Source: Acinetobacter shaoyimingii (lineage in GTDB: Bacteria; Pseudomonadota; Gammaproteobacteria; Pseudomonadales; Moraxellaceae). Taken from it: 64,000 nt of DNA. Shown here in pieces: positions 1 to 9,682 of the stretch. Under the pieces are notes generated by a model. The model was not told the origin of the DNA. It was given only the letters and a program-made list of their open reading frames with translations, and ran no database searches. Every line of letters begins with the position of its first letter. Position 1 is the first letter of the stretch. A program made the position numbers and the translations under genes. The stretch covers positions 558,001 to 622,000 of the forward strand of contig NZ_CP049801.1 of NCBI RefSeq assembly GCF_011578045.1. Direction: 5' to 3'.

Positions 1-1757
1 TGTTCTTTCTCTAATGCTTCCATCTCTAAAGGGAGTTGCTCTAAGGCACGCTGATCTTTATAGCTCAATTTCACTTTTTTCGGTGCAGGCGTTGCGCTAA
101 CAGCTGCCGCTTCAGCCTTTGCTAAAGCTTTTTTGACATCACTTTTTTGATCTACAACCGTTTGATCAGGACGTTGTTCTAAGTAGTCTTGGTAACCACC
201 AATGTATTCATCGATATTACCTTTACCATCAAATACCCAAGTCGATGTCACCACATTGTCCATAAAGGCACGGTCATGCGAGATCAACAACAATGTACCT
301 GTATAGCCACCAAGCATCTCTTCTAACAGCTCTAGCGTCACCATATCCAAGTCATTGGTTGGCTCATCCATCACGATTAGGTTCGATGGCTTAAGTAAAA
401 GTTTTGCCAGTAAAATACGGTTACGTTCACCGCCAGATAGGGCTTTTACAGGGGTACGTGCACGTTCTGGAGAGAACAAGAAATCTTGTAAATAGCTGTA
501 GATATGACGACGATTGCCATTTACATCGACAAAGTCAGAGCCTTCAGAAACGTTGTCTTTAACTGATTTTTCAAGATCAAGCGCATTACGTAATTGGTCA
601 AAGTAAGCGACTTCAAGCTGTGTACCTGTTTTCACAGATCCGCCGTGCTCAATCTCACCTAAAATAGCTTTAATCAAGGTAGTTTTACCCACACCATTGT
701 CACCGACTAAACCAATACGGTCACCACGAAGCACCAGAGCAGAGAAATCTTTGATGATAGGTGCATTGTTGCCAAAAGTGACTTGTAGATGCTCAATATC
801 GAACACCAACTTACCAGAGCGATTGGCGTCTTGCGTCGCCATGCTCACTTTACCTTGTTGTGAACGACGTGCTTTAGATTCTTCACGTAATGCTTTTAAG
901 GCACGTACACGGCCTTCGTTACGGGTACGACGTGCTTTAATGCCTTGGCGAATCCAAACTTCTTCTTCTGCGAGTTTTTTGTCAAACAACGCATTTTGCT
1001 TTTCTTCAGCTTCCATCTGCATGGCTTTCAGCTCTAAGTAACGTGAATAGTTACCGTCATAGCTACGTAAAACACCACGATCAAGTTCGACAATACGGGT
1101 TGCAATACTGTCTACAAATGAACGGTCATGCGAAATGAAAAGCAAAGTTAGATTGTTTTGATCGAGTAAAAACTTTTCTAACCATTCAATACTTTCAACG
1201 TCTAAATGGTTTGTCGGTTCGTCCAGCAGTAGTACATCGGGTTGAGTTAGTAAAGCACGTGCAAGTAAAACACGACGTTTACGACCACCAGAGAGATCCG
1301 CAAGATCTGCATCTGGGTCTAAACCCATTTTGCTTAAGATTGAATTGACTTTATTTTCTAAAGCCCAACCATCGAGTTGATCAAGCTTGTGCTGTAGGTT
1401 GCCCATACGATCACATGCTTCCATGTCACCGAGTACGCATGCATCACTTGCTTCATGATATGCTTTTAAAACTGATGCAGCTTCACCAGCACCATCTGCG
1501 ACGATATCTGCAACTTTGCCCGAATCCATGGGTACATCTTGAGCAAGCATTGAAATAGTGATGCCATTTTGCAACGAAACTTCACCGCGGTCAGGCAGTA
1601 AGCTTCCCTCAATGAGTTTAAGTAAAGTAGACTTACCTTCACCGTTTCGGCCGATTAAGCACACTCGCTCACCGCGTTCTAAACTGAAGTTCGCGCCGTC
1701 GAGCAGGGAAGGTCCGCCAAACGCAAGTTGGACATCCCTTAGGGTAATATAGGCCAT
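1..1757 (-). CDS. uup: ABC-F family ATPase Uup (3' end outside window)
   Basis: Soluble tandem-ATPase ABC protein of the ABC-F class, which acts on ribosomes or branched DNA intermediates rather than in transport. The start is ATG at 1757 (MAYITLRDVQ). Walker A motifs lie at about residues 36-43 (GRNGEGKS) and 352-359 (GDNGVGKT). Both halves carry LSGG signatures; the first Walker B is LLLDEPTNHLD and the second is MDEPTNDLD, with EPTNDLD at about 465-471, which is characteristic of Uup. A charged linker separates the halves. A Lys/Ala-rich stretch (APKKVKLSYKDQRALEQLP) opens the C-terminal coiled-coil DNA-binding tail, which is cut by the window edge after about 585 codons. It is divergent from slyX, with only 33 bp between the starts. 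Confidence 0.93.
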   Translation of the reverse strand, partial: MAYITLRDVQLAFGGPSLLDGANFSLERGERVCLIGRNGEGKSTLLKLIEGSLLPDRGEVSLQNGITISMLAQDVPMDSGKVADIVADGAGEAASVLKAYHEASDACVLGDMEACDRMGNLQHKLDQLDGWALENKVNSILSKMGLDPDADLADLSGGRKRRVLLARALLTQPDVLLLDEPTNHLDVESIEWLEKFLLDQNNLTLLFISHDRSFVDSIATRIVELDRGVLRSYDGNYSRYLELKAMQMEAEEKQNALFDKKLAEEEVWIRQGIKARRTRNEGRVRALKALREESKARRSQQGKVSMATQDANRSGKLVFDIEHLQVTFGNNAPIIKDFSALVLRGDRIGLVGDNGVGKTTLIKAILGEIEHGGSVKTGTQLEVAYFDQLRNALDLEKSVKDNVSEGSDFVDVNGNRRHIYSYLQDFLFSPERARTPVKALSGGERNRILLAKLLLKPSNLIVMDEPTNDLDMVTLELLEEMLGGYTGTLLLISHDRAFMDNVVTSTWVFDGKGNIDEYIGGYQDYLEQRPDQTVVDQKSDVKKALAKAEAAAVSATPAPKKVKLSYKDQRALEQLPLEMEALEKE

Positions 1758-1790
1758 ACTGTTTCCTGAAATCCCAAATGAGGACTTAAA

Positions 1791-2036
1791 ATGACTAAAC
1801 AAAAAAATTTGAATGAACAGGCGTCATTTTCCGCACCCATAGAAGATTTGCAAGTGCGAATTGCATTTTTAGACGAATTAGTTGATCAGCTCAACGTTCA
1901 AATTGCAATTCAAGATCGAGAATTGTCGGATTTAAAGAAGCAAATGCAACTTTTATATCAACGTGTTGAAGCTTCAGATCCTTCTGATGGTATCGCACCT
2001 TTCGACCCGATCAGTGATAAACCACCGCATTATTAA
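1791..2036 (+). CDS. slyX: SlyX family protein
   Basis: Small 81-residue protein with one long heptad-like helix, about residues 17-62 (EDLQVRIAFLDELVDQLNVQ...). It ends in a short Pro-rich tail with the family ending KPPHY. This length and layout match SlyX, a widely conserved coiled-coil protein of unknown biochemical role. It is divergent from uup and probably shares that short promoter region. The family assignment is solid; the function is not known. Confidence 0.85.
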   Translation: MTKQKNLNEQASFSAPIEDLQVRIAFLDELVDQLNVQIAIQDRELSDLKKQMQLLYQRVEASDPSDGIAPFDPISDKPPHY

Positions 2037-2184
2037 ATTGCAATATTATGTGAAATATTGGATATGAACGCATCAGTGCACACAATAGCTGTGTCGCTGA
2101 ATTTAAGAAAAGCTGTAATTTAATTGACCTTTAGATAGAACATCAGTGTAATAACGATTTTCTGTCCCAGCGATTGGCATCTTC

Positions 2185-3201
2185 ATGAGCAACAAAGTTG
2201 TACTTCTCGATCTTGAAAATAATGTGCCTAGTGCTCAATTGTTTAGAGATATTTTTCAGCACTATAGCAGCTTATATATTTTTAATCGTCAGGGAAAATT
2301 TGAACTTCCACTGGCTGATTTAACTGAGTTTGCAACTTGGGTCAGTAGTGGGCAAATTGTGGTGCTCGATACATTAACGGCGACAGAAAAAGAATTTGAG
2401 TACGCGGTGATTGTGGGACAGTTATTGGCACTTATCGATTTAGACACGCATGTTGAATTGATTTCTTCTGACGAAAGCAGTCAAATTTTAATGGATATGC
2501 TTATCGCTTCTGGCTTCAATTGTAGTTTAATTCAAGTTGAACGGGACAATAGTAAAGAGATCAAACAAAAGAATATTGTTCCCTCTGTAGCTAAGATTCT
2601 TGCCAATCCTCAATTAACTTTGGTAAAAAAATACTGTGATATTTTGGGAAAAATGTCAGGTAAACCCAATAGCATTGAAAGATTAAAAAACTCGCTCATC
2701 AACACGTTACAGGTTGAAGCCGAACAAAGTGAACATTTGGTTGGCATGATGATCAATCTAAAATTGGTAAAATGTCAGGACGAACACATTTCTTTTCGAA
2801 AGAAAGTGCTAAAACAATGGATTCAAGTTGATTTAACACAAGACAACATCGCAAAGCCTGCTGTTGCTTCTAAACTTGAAAAAGTTGATGCGCTACTGTC
2901 GAAGTTGCAGACAAATTCACAGCAGATTTTGGATGATCTTCAGCAGCAACACTCAGTTCAAAGTATTCAAAGTGATTTATTTAAAAACTTTGATAAGATT
3001 GATCCAGTGCAAATGGAAGTGATTCAAAAATTGAATCAGATGAAATCCAAACCAAAAGATATCTATGAACTGCGTGATTTATTAGAACAGCTTTTTCCAA
3101 AATCGGATGTGCGATTATTACTTAAAGAAATGATCGATAAAGGATATATTTATTGGAATGGGCATTCAGTGATATATAGCCATGAGATGTTTTTAAATTA
3201 A
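2185..3201 (+). CDS. PIN/NYN-like domain protein with duplicated helical module
   Basis: 338 residues with no signal peptide. The N-terminus (KVVLLDLENNVPSAQLF) has the beta-strand plus acidic pair D9/E11 that opens PIN/NYN-type RNase folds. Further acidic residues at D62, E71 and D96/E97 in a V-x-L-I-S-S-D-E context fit the rest of such a site. Residues 160-207 and 289-333 look like two copies of a winged-helix-like unit: both begin K-P-x-x-I-x-x-L and end in a short hydrophobic beta-hairpin. A Gln-rich linker with coiled-coil character (about 225-275) joins them. I infer a nucleic-acid-binding, possibly RNA-cleaving protein. No substrate is known to me. It is monocistronic, ending at a strong bidirectional terminator. 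Confidence 0.6.
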   Translation: MSNKVVLLDLENNVPSAQLFRDIFQHYSSLYIFNRQGKFELPLADLTEFATWVSSGQIVVLDTLTATEKEFEYAVIVGQLLALIDLDTHVELISSDESSQILMDMLIASGFNCSLIQVERDNSKEIKQKNIVPSVAKILANPQLTLVKKYCDILGKMSGKPNSIERLKNSLINTLQVEAEQSEHLVGMMINLKLVKCQDEHISFRKKVLKQWIQVDLTQDNIAKPAVASKLEKVDALLSKLQTNSQQILDDLQQQHSVQSIQSDLFKNFDKIDPVQMEVIQKLNQMKSKPKDIYELRDLLEQLFPKSDVRLLLKEMIDKGYIYWNGHSVIYSHEMFLN

Positions 3202-3222
3202 ATTTCATTTGGCGTAGAAAAG

Positions 3223-3250
3223 AAAAACGATGCAATTGCATCGTTTTTTT
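3223..3250. terminator. bidirectional rho-independent terminator
   Basis: Perfect palindrome with an ACGATGC arm around an AATT centre, flanked by A and T runs. It separates the convergent PIN-like and SDR genes and can serve both. Confidence 0.9.
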
Positions 3251-3253
3251 GTT

Positions 3254-4000
3254 TTATAAATTCACAACACCACCATCTATGAGTATTTCTGTTCCAATGA
3301 CATAGCGTGACTCATCAGAAGCAAGATAAATAAAAGCGGCTGCAACTTCATCTGCTTTTGCCATACGTTTTGCTGGCACAATATGTACGATACTATCGAG
3401 CATCGCTTGTTTTACTTCTGGATTTGGTGCAACTTTATCAAAAGCAGGAGTATCTGTTGGTCCAGGTGATATTAAATTAAAGCGAATATTTTGCTCAATC
3501 AAATCTTTAGATAATGTACGTGCCAGTGATCGTAGGGTAATTTTGGACGCAGCATACAAATTGCTATGATCTAAAGCAATATGAATATCGGCCGTTCCAC
3601 AGAACACAACAGAAGCGTCATTATTTAAAATAGGAACAATTGCTTGAATAAGAAAGAACGGACCTTTGACATTGGTGTCGAACACTAAATCAAATTCTTC
3701 AGGTGTCCAATAACCTAAAGGTTTATGCATTACGTTTCCTGCATTAATGAAGATCGCATCTAGATGAATATCTCTATCTTGTAATGTTTTTACCAATTCA
3801 ATTTGTTCAGCGACTTTGGAACTGTCACTTACCAGTCCTAGAGTCTGTTCAGGATATTTTTTTTGTAAATCTTCAACTTTTTCTTTATTACGACCAGTAA
3901 AAATCACAAAAGCACCTTCTTGAATGCTTTTTTCTAAACTGGCTAAACCGATTCCGCTAGTAGCTCCTGTAATCAGAATTTTTTTGTTTGCTAATCTCAT
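3254..4000 (-). CDS. SDR family NAD(P)-dependent oxidoreductase
   Basis: Classical short-chain dehydrogenase/reductase of 248 residues. The cofactor motif TGATSGIG is at residues 11-18, NAG at 86-88, and the catalytic YxxxK at Y149/K153 (YAASK). The position normally held by the catalytic serine, 13 residues before Tyr, is Thr136 (FCGTAD), an unusual substitution. The C-terminus (GTEILIDGGVVNL) is typical. I chose ATG at 4000 because a GAGG ribosome site precedes it; an in-frame upstream start at 4036 lacks one. It is divergent from an HxlR-type regulator that probably controls it. The substrate cannot be told from sequence. Confidence 0.88.
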   Translation of the reverse strand: MRLANKKILITGATSGIGLASLEKSIQEGAFVIFTGRNKEKVEDLQKKYPEQTLGLVSDSSKVAEQIELVKTLQDRDIHLDAIFINAGNVMHKPLGYWTPEEFDLVFDTNVKGPFFLIQAIVPILNNDASVVFCGTADIHIALDHSNLYAASKITLRSLARTLSKDLIEQNIRFNLISPGPTDTPAFDKVAPNPEVKQAMLDSIVHIVPAKRMAKADEVAAAFIYLASDESRYVIGTEILIDGGVVNL

Positions 4001-4105
4001 CTTAAATTCCTCTGTATTTAAGAATTTAACATGCAACTTTTTAGTGCTAAGAAAAAGGACTTACCTTTTGGATAGTGAATATCTTTGTTGATAGAAATAT
4101 GATAA

Positions 4106-4483
4106 TTGCAATTCAAACAAAATGTTATTTTTTGTATAAATAGTGAGGCAATTGAAATTCGTACTGATGACAATGAATACTTTGCTGGAAAGTTTTTTTT
4201 ATTATTTTCAGGTAAGTGGAGTTTACCAATATTGCGCTATTTGTTTATTGCAAATGCACCAATTCGTTTCAATAAAATTCATCGTGATTTGAGTCCAATT
4301 ACCCAAATGCAACTTTCTAAATATTTAAAAGCATTGGAGCGGCTAAATCTAGTTGAAAAAAAATCCTATGCAGAAATTCCGCCTCGAGTTGAATATTCAA
4401 TTACAGACTTAGGAAAAAGTCTGGACCAACCTCTTGCTGAATTAAGTAATTGGATGAAACAACATGACAATTTTTTTAAATAA
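4106..4483 (+). CDS. HxlR family transcriptional regulator
   Basis: 125-residue winged-helix protein. The HxlR pattern is visible as GKWSLPILRYL at about residues 35-45, then FNKIHRDLSPITQMQLSKYL (recognition region) and EYSITDLGKSL (wing). It lies head to head with an SDR gene about 105 bp away, the usual setting for this family, whose members often respond to electrophiles or quinones. The start is uncertain: TTG at 4106 gives the full ORF and no clear ATG with a ribosome site lies in frame. The N-terminal 25 residues are therefore the least certain part. Confidence 0.82.
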   Translation: MQFKQNVIFCINSEAIEIRTDDNEYFAGKFFLLFSGKWSLPILRYLFIANAPIRFNKIHRDLSPITQMQLSKYLKALERLNLVEKKSYAEIPPRVEYSITDLGKSLDQPLAELSNWMKQHDNFFK

Positions 4484-4862
4484 ATTTCCATACTTTTATA
4501 GTTGAACTAACTCTCTGATTAAGTTCAATATTTTTCACTTGATATCTCCAAGTTATTTTATTGCTCATAATGACGTCAAAATTGAATTTTAAAAATCATA
4601 AAAGCAATTCTTTGGTATTCTACTTTTCTTAATCTCATGGTATTTAAGTCAGTGTTTATACTAATATTATAAAAAATGAAAAATCACGCTTTATAGTGCA
4701 ATTTAGCGCACTTGAAATTTCTGCATTGAATAACAATTAAAAAAGCTGAAATGAGTTCGTTTTAAGTGCTTGATCAAAATGTTTAACCAGCAATTTTCAT
4801 TTTGATCTTGCCTTTTATATTGACCTTATGCAACTCTAATATAAGGAAATGAAGGTTGAGCT
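4484..4862. other. intergenic region, no recognisable gene
   Basis: 379 bp of AT-rich DNA between the HxlR gene and the small membrane-anchored protein upstream of topA. I see no ORF of note, RNA gene or clear hairpin. It presumably holds the promoter for the downstream pair. Confidence 0.5.
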
Positions 4863-5312
4863 ATGGAAAACATCGGAATTTGGGTCACAGTTGTCATTGT
4901 GGTTTTTGTCTTAGGGTCTATTTTTGGATTACGTGTGAATCCTCGAGAGAAGGCACTTGGACTGATGCGTGAAAAGGCGAGAAAAATGTCTTTACACCCA
5001 CGACTCGTACCAGCACCAGATTGGACAAAGATTCCAAAAGCGACAGAAAGTCGTGCCAGTATGGTGGCCTATTATAGTGTACTCATTCCAGAAGCTCGCC
5101 TACCATTAATGCGTGCACGTGTAGAAGATCAAAAACTTCATGTTGTTACGGGTGATGAAAAATTTAATGATTTACCGATTGCATTAAAGGGCATTTATGC
5201 TATTGATATGCAGGCAAACTGTGTAGGACTCTACTGGGATGAAGAAACTGACCTTCGAGCGACACAGTTAGATGATATTAAAGTCTATTTACATTCTTTA
5301 GCAGAACTTTAA
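4863..5312 (+). CDS. conserved membrane-anchored protein upstream of topA, function unknown
   Basis: 149 residues with a single N-terminal membrane segment (about 6-23, IWVTVVIVVFVLGSIFGL). A basic stretch and a soluble domain follow (LGLMREKARKMSLHPRLVPAPDW...). No catalytic motif is recognisable. A purine-rich AAGGAAATGAAGG precedes the ATG. It ends 35 bp before topA on the same strand, so the two are probably co-transcribed. The topology suggests a cytoplasmic domain tethered to the inner membrane. I do not assign a function. Confidence 0.75.
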   Translation: MENIGIWVTVVIVVFVLGSIFGLRVNPREKALGLMREKARKMSLHPRLVPAPDWTKIPKATESRASMVAYYSVLIPEARLPLMRARVEDQKLHVVTGDEKFNDLPIALKGIYAIDMQANCVGLYWDEETDLRATQLDDIKVYLHSLAEL

Positions 5313-5347
5313 TATATACACCACTTTTATAGGAATAACGGTTCATT

Positions 5348-7990
5348 ATGGCGAACTCTCCTCGGTCCACATCCAAAAGCACCGCAGCTCAATCTCCTAA
5401 AGCTGGCCAAAAACGTGCCTTAGTGATTGTGGAGTCGCCTGCAAAAGCGAAAACGATCAATAAATATTTGGGTTCGGACTATATTGTGAAATCGTCTGTA
5501 GGTCACGTACGTGATTTACCTACAGGAGGTAGTGCAAAAACCACAGAAAAAAAACCTGCAACACGTACCAAATTAAGCGATGAACAAAAAGCAGAAAAAG
5601 CTCAAACCGCTTTGGTGAATCGTATGGGGGTTGACCCTGAGCATGACTGGAAAGCCAAATATGAAGTGCTTCCAGGCAAAGAGGGTGTGGTCGCTGAACT
5701 AAAAAAACTGGCTTCTCAAGTCGATGAAATCTATCTCGCAACGGATATGGATAGAGAAGGGGAAGCAATTGCTTGGCATTTAAAAGAAGTGATTGGTGGT
5801 GATGATTCACGTTATCAACGTGTGGTCTTCAACGAAATTACCAAAAATGCCATCCAAGAAGCGTTTAAACAACCTTCTCGTCTTGATATCGATAAAGTAA
5901 ATGCACAACAAGCACGTCGCTTCTTAGACCGTATTGTCGGCTTTATGATCTCGCCATTGTTGTGGGAAAAAATTGCGCGTGGTTTATCAGCAGGTCGTGT
6001 GCAATCTGTTGCTGCAAAACTGGTGGTAGAACGTGAACGTGAAATTCGTGCCTTTGTACCAGAAGAATATTGGCAAGTATTTGCAGATACCAAAGCATCA
6101 AAAGATGACATTCGTTTAGAAGCAGTGAAACAAGGGGGTAAAACCTTAAAACTGCAAAATAAAGCGCAAACAGATGCTTTATTAAAGATTCTGAATGATG
6201 CCGAATACAAAGTGTCAGTGCGTGAAGATAAACCGACTAAGGTGAATCCAAGCGCGCCATATATCACCTCTACGCTTCAGCAAGCGGCCAGTACACGTCT
6301 CGGTTTTTCTGTGAAGAAAACCATGATGATGGCACAGCGTTTGTATGAAGGTGGTTTTATCACCTATATGCGTACTGACTCGACATTCTTAAGTGATGAC
6401 GCGGTCAATATGGTTCGTGGTCATATCGAATCAGAATTTGGTCAAAAGTATCTTCCTGCTAAGCCGAATCGTTATGGCAATAAGGCTGGTGCACAAGAAG
6501 CCCATGAAGCCATTCGTCCATCCAATGTGGCACTCAAAGGTGATCAATTGGTGGGTGTAGAGCGTGATGCTCAGCGTCTTTATGACCTGATTTGGCGTCA
6601 GTTCGTGGCATGTCAAATGACACCAGCAGAATACTTATCATCGACCATTTTAGTGGATGCCAATGGTATTGAGCTCAAAGCCAAAGGTCGTACTTTGGTA
6701 TTTGATGGCTTCACCAAAGTACGTGGTCAAAACAAATCTGATGATGATGTGTTATTGCCAGCGGTCAAAGTCGGTGAAATCTTAAAACTTGAAAAGTTAG
6801 ATCCTTCGCAACATTTTACCAAGCCGCCAGCACGATTCACTGAAGCATCTTTGGTTAAAGAACTAGAGAAAAAAGGCATTGGTCGTCCTTCAACCTATGC
6901 TGCTATTATTTCCACCATTCAAGATCGTGGTTATGTGAAGTTAGATAACCGTCGTCTCTTTGCAGAGAAGATGGGTGAAATCGTGACAGACCGTCTCGAT
7001 GAAAACTTTAATAACCTGATGAACTATGCCTTTACCGCAGACTTGGAAGGTCAGCTCGATAAAGTTGCCGATGGTGAACGTAATTGGAAAGAACTGCTTA
7101 ATAACTTCTACGGTGATTTCAAAAAACGTTTGACTACAGCACAGGGCGAAGACGGTATGCGCCGTAATCAACCTGTGGAAGTTGAAGCGGTGCATTGTAA
7201 AGAATGTGACCGTCCAATGCAGATTCGTACGGGTACTACAGGTGTATTCTTAGGATGTTCAGGCTATAACTTGCCACCGAAAGAACGTTGTAAGGGTACT
7301 TTGAATTTGACTCCTGTTGAATCTTTGGCTGTATTGTCCGATGACGAAGGTGCAGAAACTGCAGATTTGATGTCAAAAAAACGTTGTCCAATTTGTGAAA
7401 CAGCAATGGACAGCTACGTGATTGATGGTGGTCGTAAACTTCATATTTGTGGTAATAATCCAGATTGCGTGGGATATGAGCTTGAAGAAGGCGAGTTCAA
7501 AATCAAAGGTTACGATGGTCCAACCATTCCGTGTGATAAATGCGATGGTGAAATGCAATTAAAGACTGGGCGTTTCGGTCCTTACTTTGCATGTACCAGC
7601 TGCGACAATACGCGTAAGGTATTGAAAAGCGGTCAACCTGCACCACCACGTGTCGATCCAATCAAAATGGAGCATTTACGCTCTACTAAACATGATGACT
7701 TCTTTGTCCTTCGTGATGGTGCTGCAGGTTTATTCCTTGCTGCAAGTAAGTTCCCGAAAGTTCGTGAAACACGTGCACCAAAAGTATCTGAACTTCGCAG
7801 TGTTGCCGATCAGCTTGATCCTAAGTATCAATTTATTTTGAATGCGCCAGATCAAGATCCTGAAGGGAACCCTACATTGGTGAAATTTAGTCGTAAGAAC
7901 CAAGAACAATATGTGGGTTCTGAAACAGATGAAGGTAAACAAACCAAATGGAGTATGGTTTACCGTGATGGAAAATGGATTGAAGCTTAA
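5348..7990 (+). CDS. topA: DNA topoisomerase I (type IA)
   Basis: Relaxes negative supercoils. The 880-residue protein begins with a Ser/Lys-rich extension. The TOPRIM core follows ([14 protein letters not shown], then [12 protein letters not shown] with the metal-binding acidic residues). The active-site tyrosine is Y340 in [12 protein letters not shown]. The C-terminal part (about residues 615-770) has three Cys4-type zinc fingers (CKECDRPM..., CPICETAM..., CDKCDGEM...), followed by a non-Cys C-terminal DNA-binding segment. Length and order match gamma-proteobacterial TopA. A strong terminator lies 25 bp after the stop. Confidence 0.98.
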   Translation: MANSPRSTSKSTAAQSPKAGQKRALVIVESPAKAKTINKYLGSDYIVKSSVGHVRDLPTGGSAKTTEKKPATRTKLSDEQKAEKAQTALVNRMGVDPEHDWKAKYEVLPGKEGVVAELKKLASQVDEIYLATDMDREGEAIAWHLKEVIGGDDSRYQRVVFNEITKNAIQEAFKQPSRLDIDKVNAQQARRFLDRIVGFMISPLLWEKIARGLSAGRVQSVAAKLVVEREREIRAFVPEEYWQVFADTKASKDDIRLEAVKQGGKTLKLQNKAQTDALLKILNDAEYKVSVREDKPTKVNPSAPYITSTLQQAASTRLGFSVKKTMMMAQRLYEGGFITYMRTDSTFLSDDAVNMVRGHIESEFGQKYLPAKPNRYGNKAGAQEAHEAIRPSNVALKGDQLVGVERDAQRLYDLIWRQFVACQMTPAEYLSSTILVDANGIELKAKGRTLVFDGFTKVRGQNKSDDDVLLPAVKVGEILKLEKLDPSQHFTKPPARFTEASLVKELEKKGIGRPSTYAAIISTIQDRGYVKLDNRRLFAEKMGEIVTDRLDENFNNLMNYAFTADLEGQLDKVADGERNWKELLNNFYGDFKKRLTTAQGEDGMRRNQPVEVEAVHCKECDRPMQIRTGTTGVFLGCSGYNLPPKERCKGTLNLTPVESLAVLSDDEGAETADLMSKKRCPICETAMDSYVIDGGRKLHICGNNPDCVGYELEEGEFKIKGYDGPTIPCDKCDGEMQLKTGRFGPYFACTSCDNTRKVLKSGQPAPPRVDPIKMEHLRSTKHDDFFVLRDGAAGLFLAASKFPKVRETRAPKVSELRSVADQLDPKYQFILNAPDQDPEGNPTLVKFSRKNQEQYVGSETDEGKQTKWSMVYRDGKWIEA

Positions 7991-8014
7991 TCTTCAATAC
8001 GACCTTCAGTATCA

Positions 8015-8036
8015 GCCCACTTCGGTGGGCTTTTTT
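8015..8036 (+). terminator. topA rho-independent terminator
   Basis: GCCCAC-TTCG-GTGGGC hairpin with a UUCG-type tetraloop followed by six T. Confidence 0.93.
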
Positions 8037-8039
8037 ATT

Positions 8040-8593
8040 TTCAAAATAAAATAGAATTTTCAATGTTCTATGAAGACCATGATTTTAATCTGTATGCATA
8101 GAGATGATGAACTGAATTTAGACATACAGTCATTATGATTGGCTAACATTTGGTTTTTAGACAGCTTAAATCGCTCAATGTTTTCTTGTATATGTCACTT
8201 TGAGATTGATAGACGTTATCTCAAGTTTACAGTTTATAAACAAATAAGAATGAACATACTGATTTTCTTTAAATCGATTTTTCGTTATTTGAAAAGATGG
8301 CAAGGCTTGAAAATCAACCTTTCTAAGCTGGAACATGATGTACATATCAGATTCTTTTTTGCATATTCGGATTTAAGGCTGATCTCTTTTTTACATAATG
8401 TGACTTGAGTCACATTATTGCTATTGATTATATTGTTGATATAAATCACAAAAAAGACATTTACCATGACTAGATTTATCCATTTTGTGTGATAAAAGTG
8501 TTTGCTCTCTTTATAGAGTATGAGTCTTGGTTTTTTGAATGTGATGAGCTTAAGAACTCAACAAATTTATGACTTTAAAATAATGAGAATAGT
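8040..8593. other. long AT-rich intergenic region with CRP site
   Basis: About 550 bp without a convincing gene. A plus-strand ORF at 8139-8408 has no ribosome site and no family features, so I do not call it. The region contains the CRP-type palindrome listed separately and ends in the leader of the metzincin-like gene. Confidence 0.5.
8396..8417. promoter_or_regulatory. CRP/Vfr-type binding site
   Basis: 22-bp inverted repeat with 10-bp perfect arms. Its core TGTGA-N6-TCACA is the exact consensus for CRP, with flanking AA/TT as in the best sites. It is centred about 187 bp upstream of the start at 8594. TATATT-like sequences follow within 40 bp, so it could be a class I activation site. 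Confidence 0.75.
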
Positions 8594-9355
8594 ATGTGGA
8601 AAATTATTCGAGTAGCCGTTCTACTCATGATCCTCATTGTTGTTGCTGCTAATGCTTGGCGTGACAAAAATCAAGATTGGTCTAAACCTGTCATTGTGTT
8701 GTTACATCCTATAAATTCAGATCATCAAGCATCGACACAAAAATATATCGATGAACTTTCGGTTGATGACTTTAGTGATGCCAACAAATTTTTAATGGAA
8801 CAATCGAAACAGTATCGTGATCAACCTGTATCGGTTTACATTCAATTAGGACGTGAATTGCTCAAAGCGCCTCCTAAGGTTCCTGAAAATGGTAATTTCT
8901 TAGACAATATGCTGTGGAGTCTAAAGTTTAAGTGGTATGCATGGAGACAGCATGAGCGTGCTGATGGTTCTCCAACAGTGACTTTGTATCTGAATTACTA
9001 TGATATGAATACGACCACAGTGCTTAAGCATTCCACAGCACTTGAAATTGGTAAAGTGGGGTCTGTAAATCTGTTTGCTGCCAGTGAACAAGACGATCAG
9101 AACAATATTATTTTAACCCATGAGTTATTACATGCTTTTGGTGCGAAGGATAAATATGACTATTTAACAGGTCAGCCAAGATATCCTTTAGGTTATGCAA
9201 ACCCCAATCAGAAACCTTTGTATCCACAAACTCAAGCTGAGTTAATGGCAGGGCATATTGCGATTTCAGCCATGGAAAATGTGATGCCAAACTATCTGGG
9301 ACAGGTTATTGTGAATCAAACAACAGCTTCTGAGATTGGTTGGACAAAAAGATAG
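8594..9355 (+). CDS. membrane-anchored metzincin-like putative metalloprotease
   Basis: 253 residues. An N-terminal hydrophobic segment (about 4-21, IIRVAVLLMILIVVAANAW) acts as anchor or uncleaved signal, so the rest should be periplasmic. H176-ELL-H180-AF-G183-AK-D186 fits HExxHxxGxxD, the zinc site of metzincins that use Asp as third ligand. Upstream residues (about 115-170) hold aromatic-rich strands. No Met-turn is obvious, though the ISAMENVM stretch near residue 230 could supply it. The gene stands alone, 177 bp after the CRP-type site. The protease role is inference from the motif. Confidence 0.65.
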   Translation: MWKIIRVAVLLMILIVVAANAWRDKNQDWSKPVIVLLHPINSDHQASTQKYIDELSVDDFSDANKFLMEQSKQYRDQPVSVYIQLGRELLKAPPKVPENGNFLDNMLWSLKFKWYAWRQHERADGSPTVTLYLNYYDMNTTTVLKHSTALEIGKVGSVNLFAASEQDDQNNIILTHELLHAFGAKDKYDYLTGQPRYPLGYANPNQKPLYPQTQAELMAGHIAISAMENVMPNYLGQVIVNQTTASEIGWTKR

Positions 9356-9428
9356 ATCATATCTAGGTTAGACGTCATAAATTGAAATGAGAAGTCATTG
9401 TCAAAAGTGTTGAGACTCAGCTTTTTTC

Positions 9429-9462
9429 AAAATGGATGGTATAGAGCCATCCATTTTTTTTG
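9429..9462 (+). terminator. rho-independent terminator after metzincin-like gene
   Basis: AAAATGGATGG / CCATCCATTTT stem with a 7-nt loop and a run of T. The remaining 220 bp to the next gene show nothing else clear. Confidence 0.85.
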
Positions 9463-9682
9463 TGAGATTTTAGGGACTGTTTACTGAGTGCGGTATTTGA
9501 GCGTCTTTTAAAGCCAATTTTGTTAATCAACAGGCTTTTACAATGATATTTTATCCATGCTCTTTAGCGGTCATGATCTCGTTGAAAATAGATGCTTAAG
9601 TAAAATGGATGCAGATTAGATACACAGTTTTGTGAAGAAAATGCTAAAAAAGAATCGAGTTTGAGTAAAAAAAGGTGACTTC

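Noticed and set aside
697..1041. Plus-strand ORFs inside uup and other long overlapping ORFs opposite real genes
   Set aside because: Mirror readings of conserved genes, with no starts or motifs of their own.
8139..8408. 89-residue plus-strand ORF in the topA downstream gap
   Set aside because: No ribosome site and no family resemblance; composition like AT-rich intergenic DNA.
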